From contig NZ_CP009170.1 of assembly GCF_000763575.1 (NCBI RefSeq), positions 1,863,501-1,927,500 on the forward strand: a stretch of DNA of 64,000 bases. The letters run 5' to 3'. The notes under the pieces were generated by a model, which saw nothing but the letters and a program-made list of their open reading frames with translations, ran no database searches and was not told the DNA's origin. The translations under genes and the position numbers were made by a program. This stretch comes from Thermoanaerobacter kivui (GTDB taxonomy: Bacteria; Bacillota; Thermoanaerobacteria; Thermoanaerobacterales; Thermoanaerobacteraceae). Below, piece after piece: positions 58,919 through 64,000 of the stretch (the first letter of the stretch is position 1; each line of letters starts with the position of its first letter).

Positions 58919-60310
58919 TTATACTTTTTTTCTCGGTGTATATTTAGTGTGTAATAAATGATGTGACTGTTTGCCTAAAGGTTCACCCAAAAATTCCTCG
59001 TATAATTTCTTTATAGCAGGATTTTCATGTGATTTCCTGAGTTCAAGCTCTGCATCATGTTTATATAGAGCTTCTTTTCTTTTCTTATATGCAACTTCCC
59101 TATATTCTTCTAAAAGAAGTTTCGGTTGTCCACCACCGCTTATACATCCTTCTGGACAAGTCATCACTTCAACGAAATGAAGGTCACATTTGTTTTTCTT
59201 TATATCTTCAAGTATTGGTATAACATTTTTTAAACCTGAAACCACAGCTATTTTCAATTCTAACTCTCCTACCTGAACGGTTGCAGTCCTTATACCTTCT
59301 CCGCCGCGAACAAACTCTATGTCTATATTAGGTATTGGCTTTTTAGTAATTAATTCATAAGCCGTTCTAAGTGCAGCCTCCATTACACCACCCGTATTGC
59401 CGAAGATTGTAGCAGCACCGGTATAATTCCCTAAAGGAGAGTCAAATTCTTCATCAGGCAGAGTTGCAAAATCAATTCCCTTATCTTTCATCAAGTGAGC
59501 CAATTCTCTTGTTGTTATTACCAAATCTACATCTTTATAACCACTGCTTCTCATTTCAGGTCTGTCGCTTTCATATGACTTACAAGTACAAGGCATAACA
59601 GATACACTAAATATCTTAGCAGGGTCTACATTATTTATCTTTGCTCCGTAGGTTTTTATAATTGCACCTGTCATTTGTTGTGGAGATTTGCAAGTTGAAA
59701 TATGTTTCAAAAGCTCAGGGTATGTTTGTTCAGCAAATTTAACCCATGCAGGACAACAGGAAGTGAACATTGGCAAATCTTTGCCCTCTTTTATCCTTTT
59801 TACCAACTCATTTGCTTCTTCTATAATAGTCAAATCGGCTCCGAAATTGGTATCATATACCCTATCAAAATTTAAACGGCGTAGAGCTGCAACCAATTTC
59901 CCAGGTGTTAAATCTCCCAAATCCAACCCAAATTCCTCGGCTATAGAAACTCTAATAGCCGGAGCACATTGTACAACCTTAAAAAGTTGAGGATTTTCCA
60001 ATGCCTCTTTAACCTGCCTTGCATACCCTAAATTATATGCAGCAAACAATGGCTCTTTAACGCTATCCAACATTCCTCTCTCTTGTAATTTTACATTTCT
60101 TGGTGTTATGCTTTCATCAAAATAAGAAGCATAAGAACTGCATTTTTGTACACATTGTCCGCACATTACACAGACTTCTGTGTTTATCTTTTGTGGTTTG
60201 CCCTTTTCCCCTTCAATTGCATCAACAGGACATACCTCTGCACATCGTCTGCATCCGGTACATAACTCCTGATCTATATTAATTATAGCTTTATTTGCAG
60301 ACATGTTCAC
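58919..60310 (-). CDS. hydA2: [FeFe] hydrogenase subunit of hydrogen-dependent CO2 reductase (HydA2)
   Basis: A 463-residue protein: two N-terminal 4Fe-4S clusters (CTGCRRCAEVCP, CVMCGQCVQKC) followed by the H-cluster domain with L1 TSCCPAW, L2 MPCTCKSYE and L3 TCPEGCISGGGQP. It lacks the 2Fe-2S and His-Cys clusters of the bifurcating HydA at 20-21.6 kb. Known role in HDCR: oxidises H2 and feeds electrons through HycB proteins to formate dehydrogenase. It is the last of the four co-directional HDCR genes. Confidence 0.94.
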   Translation of the reverse strand: MNMSANKAIINIDQELCTGCRRCAEVCPVDAIEGEKGKPQKINTEVCVMCGQCVQKCSSYASYFDESITPRNVKLQERGMLDSVKEPLFAAYNLGYARQVKEALENPQLFKVVQCAPAIRVSIAEEFGLDLGDLTPGKLVAALRRLNFDRVYDTNFGADLTIIEEANELVKRIKEGKDLPMFTSCCPAWVKFAEQTYPELLKHISTCKSPQQMTGAIIKTYGAKINNVDPAKIFSVSVMPCTCKSYESDRPEMRSSGYKDVDLVITTRELAHLMKDKGIDFATLPDEEFDSPLGNYTGAATIFGNTGGVMEAALRTAYELITKKPIPNIDIEFVRGGEGIRTATVQVGELELKIAVVSGLKNVIPILEDIKKNKCDLHFVEVMTCPEGCISGGGQPKLLLEEYREVAYKKRKEALYKHDAELELRKSHENPAIKKLYEEFLGEPLGKQSHHLLHTKYTPRKKV

Positions 60311-60343
60311 ATCCCTTTCTTTTCAATATTATTAATTAATAAA

Positions 60344-60922
60344 TTATCTTACCACTCTTAAAAAACTCAACGCAGCCTCTTTATTACGAGCTTTTTTCAT
60401 TTCGGTTGGCATAACCAAAGTCAACGCATTTTCGGGACATGCCTTTACACAAGCAGGTTCTCCTAAATCATTACACAAATCACATTTATATGCTATTATT
60501 CTTGGTTCTTGCACCAATCCGCTTTCACTTTCTTCTTTAAGATTGATTTGAAACACTTCTCTACCATCTTCATATTGAGGCAATAGTTCAATAGCCCCAA
60601 ATGGACATGCCAATAAACAACTCTTACAGCCTATGCACAACTTTTCATCTACTACGATAGCATTACCTTCCCGCTTAATTGCTCCTACTGTACAAACATT
60701 AGCACAGGGGGCATCCTCGCAATGACGACATTGTATAGGCATTGTGCCATGTTCAGTTTTGATTAGATGTAATCTTGGTATAACTGGAATGGATACAGTA
60801 CCAACCGTCGCACCTACATGGTTATTTCTATTATGAACCGCAAAACAAGCAACTTCACAAGCTTTACAGCCTATACATTTTGCAGGATTTGCCACAACAA
60901 AAGGATTAAGTTGCGTTTTCAT
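60344..60922 (-). CDS. hycB4: HDCR polyferredoxin subunit HycB4
   Basis: About 192 residues with four 4Fe-4S clusters: CIGCKACEVACFAVH, CRHCEDAPCANVCTVGA, CIGCKSCLLACPFGA and CDLCNDLGEPACVKACPENA. HycB-type proteins link the hydrogenase and formate dehydrogenase modules and, in HDCR, build filaments. The start at 60922 is chosen for AAAGGTGTGG upstream. It is closely related to the neighbouring HycB3, so one arose by duplication. Which of the two is the filament-forming one cannot be assigned here. Confidence 0.9.
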   Translation of the reverse strand: MKTQLNPFVVANPAKCIGCKACEVACFAVHNRNNHVGATVGTVSIPVIPRLHLIKTEHGTMPIQCRHCEDAPCANVCTVGAIKREGNAIVVDEKLCIGCKSCLLACPFGAIELLPQYEDGREVFQINLKEESESGLVQEPRIIAYKCDLCNDLGEPACVKACPENALTLVMPTEMKKARNKEAALSFLRVVR

Positions 60923-61013
60923 CTTATCCACACCTTTCAAAAACAATATTGAGTAACAATTTACTTTCTGATACATGAAAATCTCAAATAGATAGAAATA
61001 TTAGCAAAAATCA

Positions 61014-61568
61014 TTACTTAGTTCCATAAACAGAAAGCAGACTCTCAACATTAACAGTTCTTTTATTCTTAACCATTTTATTTATCTCATCACCATCAAC
61101 CAATTTCAAAGCCTTAGTCGGACAAAACTGTACACACGCCGGGCCTTCTTCTCTAAAATTACACAAGTCACACTTCACAGCAACAATCCTCTGTTGAGTT
61201 TTCTGGTCTTGCATTAGATTTTCTTTTATATCTTTAAATATTGATTGCTCAAGGCTGTCTTGAACCGAAAAGTCAATAGCCCCAAATGAACAAGCTAATA
61301 GACAAGTTTTGCATCCTATACATGCTTTTTCATCTATTATTATGGCATTCCCCTCTTTTTTAATAGCTTCAACAGGACATACTTCAGCACAGGGAGCGTC
61401 CTCACAGTGACGACATTGTATGGGCATTATTCCTTCACTTGTATACGTAAGATAAAGTCGAGGAAATGGCTGTAGTCCTTGCTCTTCATGCACAAAAGCA
61501 CAAGCAGCTATACATGTATAACAGCCCAAACAACGTTTAGGGTCAGCAATTACAAAACGGTTAGGCAT
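61014..61568 (-). CDS. hycB3: HDCR polyferredoxin subunit HycB3
   Basis: A 184-residue protein with four 4Fe-4S clusters: CLGCYTCIAACAFVH, CRHCEDAPCAEVCPVEA, CIGCKTCLLACSFGA and CDLCNFREEGPACVQFCPTKA. It is a paralogue of HycB4 and lies 1 bp after fdhF, so it is probably the electron acceptor of the formate dehydrogenase subunit. The numbering follows gene order in the known HDCR cluster and is an inference. Confidence 0.9.
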   Translation of the reverse strand: MPNRFVIADPKRCLGCYTCIAACAFVHEEQGLQPFPRLYLTYTSEGIMPIQCRHCEDAPCAEVCPVEAIKKEGNAIIIDEKACIGCKTCLLACSFGAIDFSVQDSLEQSIFKDIKENLMQDQKTQQRIVAVKCDLCNFREEGPACVQFCPTKALKLVDGDEINKMVKNKRTVNVESLLSVYGTK

Positions 61569-61569
61569 T

Positions 61570-63801
61570 TCATTTTCCTCCCTTTTCCTTTGCTAACATG
61601 TTAGCAACATCTTTTTCCAATTCAACTTGATACTTTTCTATTTTCTCTTTCAAAATGGCCTGTGCCTCAACCTGTGATATTTTTTCAACTTTAGCAGCCG
61701 CTACTTTAAACTCAGGTATGCAGCAAATGGCATCACTTGCCGTATTAGTCAATTCGTTACAACAAGCTTCCCAATAATGAAAGGTCATAAAAATGGTCCC
61801 CTTAGGTACTCTTTCGGTTACCCATGCACGTGTCGCAACATATCCACGTCTTGTGGACACCCTAAGGAAATCTCCATCATTTATTCCTAACCTTGTAGCA
61901 TCTTGAGGATTGATTTCCACTAACTCTTGAGGAGCAATCTGGTCAATAACCGGTGATTTACGCGTCATTGTAGCTGTATGATAGTGGTACACTCTCCTGC
62001 CAGTAGTCAATGTAAATGGATACTCTTCGTCAGGAAGCTCTGCAATACTGCCTACAATTACATGGTTGAAGTCTTGTTTTTCAGCCCCTTCATCACATAT
62101 GCAGGTATTTGGATAGAATATCACAGGATACATCTGTGCTTTGCCTGAAGGGGTTGCAAATTTACCACCTAGGTAAAGAATAGGCGTTCCTGTATGGTCT
62201 TCGGTTGGACAAGGCCATGCAAGACCTTTCTCCTTCTCTAAACGAGCATAGCTAATACCACCAAATTTTTCTGGAACAATTTTTCGAACTTCATCCCAAA
62301 TCTCTTGGACATTGTTATATTGCATTCCAGTATATCCCATTCTCTCGGCTATTTGGCTGAATATCCACCAGTCAGGTTTAGCCTCACCTGGAGCTTCAAC
62401 CGCCTTTCGCACCCGCTGCACTCTGCGCTCTGTATTGGTAAACGTTCCGTCTTTTTCTGCCCAGCAGGCAGCTGGCAACACCACATGAGCCAAGCGTGCA
62501 GTTTCTGTAAGGAAGATGTCCTGCACTATCAAAAGGTCCAAGTGCTCTAAAGCATGGCGCAGATGATCAGAATCTGGATCGCTCATGATGGGATTTTCAC
62601 CAAATATATACAGAGCACGAACACGTTTATTTAAAATGGCATCCGGAACTTCTGTCACCCTAAGTCCAATATTTGATGGTAGTTTTACGCCCCATACCTT
62701 CTCAAAGCGCTCGCGGTTTTGCTCCTTGGTCACATCTAAATATCCAGGCAGAACATTTGGCAGTGCCCCTACGTCACAAGCCCCTTGAACGTTGTTCTGC
62801 CCTCTTAGCGGGCATATTCCTGCGCCCGGGCGACCTAAATTGCCTGTAATTACAGCTAAGTTGGCAAGTGAAACAACATTTCCTGTGCCATGGCTAAATT
62901 GTGTAACACCCATTGAATACAAAATAGCCGCTGCTTGTGCCTGCCCGTAAAATCGAGCTGCTTTTATTAAATCTTTTTTTGGAATTCCTGTAAGCTCTTC
63001 AACATACTCTGGAGTATACTTTTCTACTGCTTTTGCCATTTCCTCAAAACCAACAGCATGATTCTTTACAAAATCGGTCTTAACAAGCCCTTCTTTTATG
63101 ATTATATGGATCATTCCATTTATAAGAGGAATGTTATATCCAGAAGGCACCCTTAACCAAATATCAGCTTTATGGACCATTGCGTTCATTCTTGGGTCGG
63201 CTACAATAAGTTTAGCCCCACGCTCTTTGGCCTTTATAACATGAGCGGCTATTAAAGGATGGCATTCAGCTGTGTTGGAACCGATTATGAAAATAACATC
63301 TGAATAAGTACTTATTTCAGGAATGGAATTCGTCATTGCCCCGCTGCCTAACGTCATCGCCAACCCGGCGACAGTAGGTGCATGGCACAAACGGGCACAG
63401 TGGTCTACATTATTAATACCTATTACCGCCCTTGCAAACTTTTGAGCTGCATAATTATCTTCATTGGTGGCTCTGGCAGAACAAAACATAGCAAATGCAT
63501 CTGAACCATATTCGCTCTTAATTTTCTTAAGGCCATTTGCAATAAAGTTCAGCGCCTCATCCCAAGAAACCGGAACAAATTTCCCATTCTTTTTGATAAG
63601 CGGGGAGGTCAAACGCCTGGGGTCATGAACATACTTATACCCATAGTATCCCTTAATGCACAGTTCTCCTTGATTGACAGGATGAAGTTTGTCGGGCTCT
63701 ACTCCCACAATCTTTTCATTTTCAACCTTCAGATAAAGACCACACCCTGTTCCACAGTAAGGACATGTTGTTAAAACCTTTTCCTGTTTACCATCTTTCA
63801 T
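61570..63801 (-). CDS. fdhF: formate dehydrogenase subunit of hydrogen-dependent CO2 reductase
   Basis: About 743 residues of the bis-MGD oxidoreductase family. The N-terminal 4Fe-4S site is C13, C16, C20 and C48 (CPYCGTGCG). The active-site segment HCARLCHAPTVAGLAM has Cys139 where E. coli FdhH has selenocysteine, with His140 next to it. The C-terminal molybdopterin domain ends before a helical tail. Known reaction: CO2 plus electrons to formate, with Mo or W. The start at 63801 follows AGAGGAGG by seven bases. It is first of the HDCR operon; upstream to 64000 only A/T-rich sequence is seen, without a clear promoter. Confidence 0.95.
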   Translation of the reverse strand: MKDGKQEKVLTTCPYCGTGCGLYLKVENEKIVGVEPDKLHPVNQGELCIKGYYGYKYVHDPRRLTSPLIKKNGKFVPVSWDEALNFIANGLKKIKSEYGSDAFAMFCSARATNEDNYAAQKFARAVIGINNVDHCARLCHAPTVAGLAMTLGSGAMTNSIPEISTYSDVIFIIGSNTAECHPLIAAHVIKAKERGAKLIVADPRMNAMVHKADIWLRVPSGYNIPLINGMIHIIIKEGLVKTDFVKNHAVGFEEMAKAVEKYTPEYVEELTGIPKKDLIKAARFYGQAQAAAILYSMGVTQFSHGTGNVVSLANLAVITGNLGRPGAGICPLRGQNNVQGACDVGALPNVLPGYLDVTKEQNRERFEKVWGVKLPSNIGLRVTEVPDAILNKRVRALYIFGENPIMSDPDSDHLRHALEHLDLLIVQDIFLTETARLAHVVLPAACWAEKDGTFTNTERRVQRVRKAVEAPGEAKPDWWIFSQIAERMGYTGMQYNNVQEIWDEVRKIVPEKFGGISYARLEKEKGLAWPCPTEDHTGTPILYLGGKFATPSGKAQMYPVIFYPNTCICDEGAEKQDFNHVIVGSIAELPDEEYPFTLTTGRRVYHYHTATMTRKSPVIDQIAPQELVEINPQDATRLGINDGDFLRVSTRRGYVATRAWVTERVPKGTIFMTFHYWEACCNELTNTASDAICCIPEFKVAAAKVEKISQVEAQAILKEKIEKYQVELEKDVANMLAKEKGGK

Positions 63802-64000
63802 AACAAAACCTCCTCTTATAACAAAGCAGAAAGGCAAATATTAACCATATTTGTGGGGCTTATTGCCTGAATTTGAAGATTCTTTGCAAATTAGATTAAA
63901 CACATCTTAAGAGGCTATTAAAAGAAATGCATTTTATATTATTTCACTTGCTAAAATAATATTTATCAAGGTATACTTTTTTAACATTTTATCATAAAAA

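Noticed and set aside
1-64000. CRISPR array, prophage or complete insertion sequence
   Set aside because: No regularly spaced repeats, no phage structural or integrase genes and no intact transposase were found; only remnants.

Overview
The window looks like a chromosomal segment of a low-GC, anaerobic, spore-forming, hydrogen-using acetogen in the Thermoanaerobacterales. The gene content (a hydrogen-dependent CO2 reductase with a Cys-type formate dehydrogenase, a long Wood-Ljungdahl operon, an Ech-type membrane [NiFe] hydrogenase, HydABC and spore genes) fits Thermoanaerobacter kivui best. The species is inferred from gene content only. Most genes are on the minus strand.

Layout. 1-4 kb: the end of a butyrate kinase/phosphotransbutyrylase pair and the cyclic-di-AMP pair cdaA-cdaR. 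4-7 kb: a BON-domain protein, then a strip of decayed genes (KdpD-type stress domain, DUF58, MoxR, a HAD phosphatase with an in-frame stop). 7-14 kb: spore and housekeeping genes (cwlD, a LysM protein, trxB, two small coat-like proteins, a MazG-like protein, a two-domain ThyX, tRNA-Lys and tRNA-Tyr, a germination permease). 14-20 kb: IS remnants and a small redox island (ferredoxin, TauE/SafE exporter, AcsC-like Fe-S protein, ArsR with a striking operator, an ASKHA protein related to corrinoid activators, LysR). 20-24 kb: HydABC. 24-30 kb: nikR, pabABC, cobS and a PduX-like kinase. 30-37 kb: eight genes for an Ech-type hydrogenase. 37-41 kb: a zinc-ribbon protein, an amidohydrolase, CooT, a His-rich protein and acsV. 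42-55 kb: the carbon-fixation operon fhs-DUF166-fchA-folD-metV-metF-lpdA-cooC-acsD-acsC-acsE-acsB-gcvH. 56-64 kb: a formate transporter, fdhD and the four HDCR genes.

How it fits together: HDCR makes formate from H2 and CO2, the FNT channel moves formate, and Fhs, FchA, FolD and MetVF carry it to methyl-THF. AcsE and AcsCD pass the methyl group to AcsB, with CooC and AcsV for maturation and reactivation. HydABC and Ech handle H2, ferredoxin and the ion gradient. NikR, CooT and the His-rich protein suit the nickel demand, PabABC supplies the folate precursor, and CobS and the kinase contribute to the corrinoid. The CODH catalytic subunit gene (acsA) is not in this window.

The most interesting signal is a pair of paralogous promoter-leader RNA-terminator modules. 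One lies upstream of the formate transporter and one upstream of the whole fhs-to-gcvH operon. Both share a pseudoknot and helices with compatible base changes. Between them lies an exact 96-bp copy of the end of fhs, a scar of tandem duplication. I could not assign the RNA to a known class with confidence.
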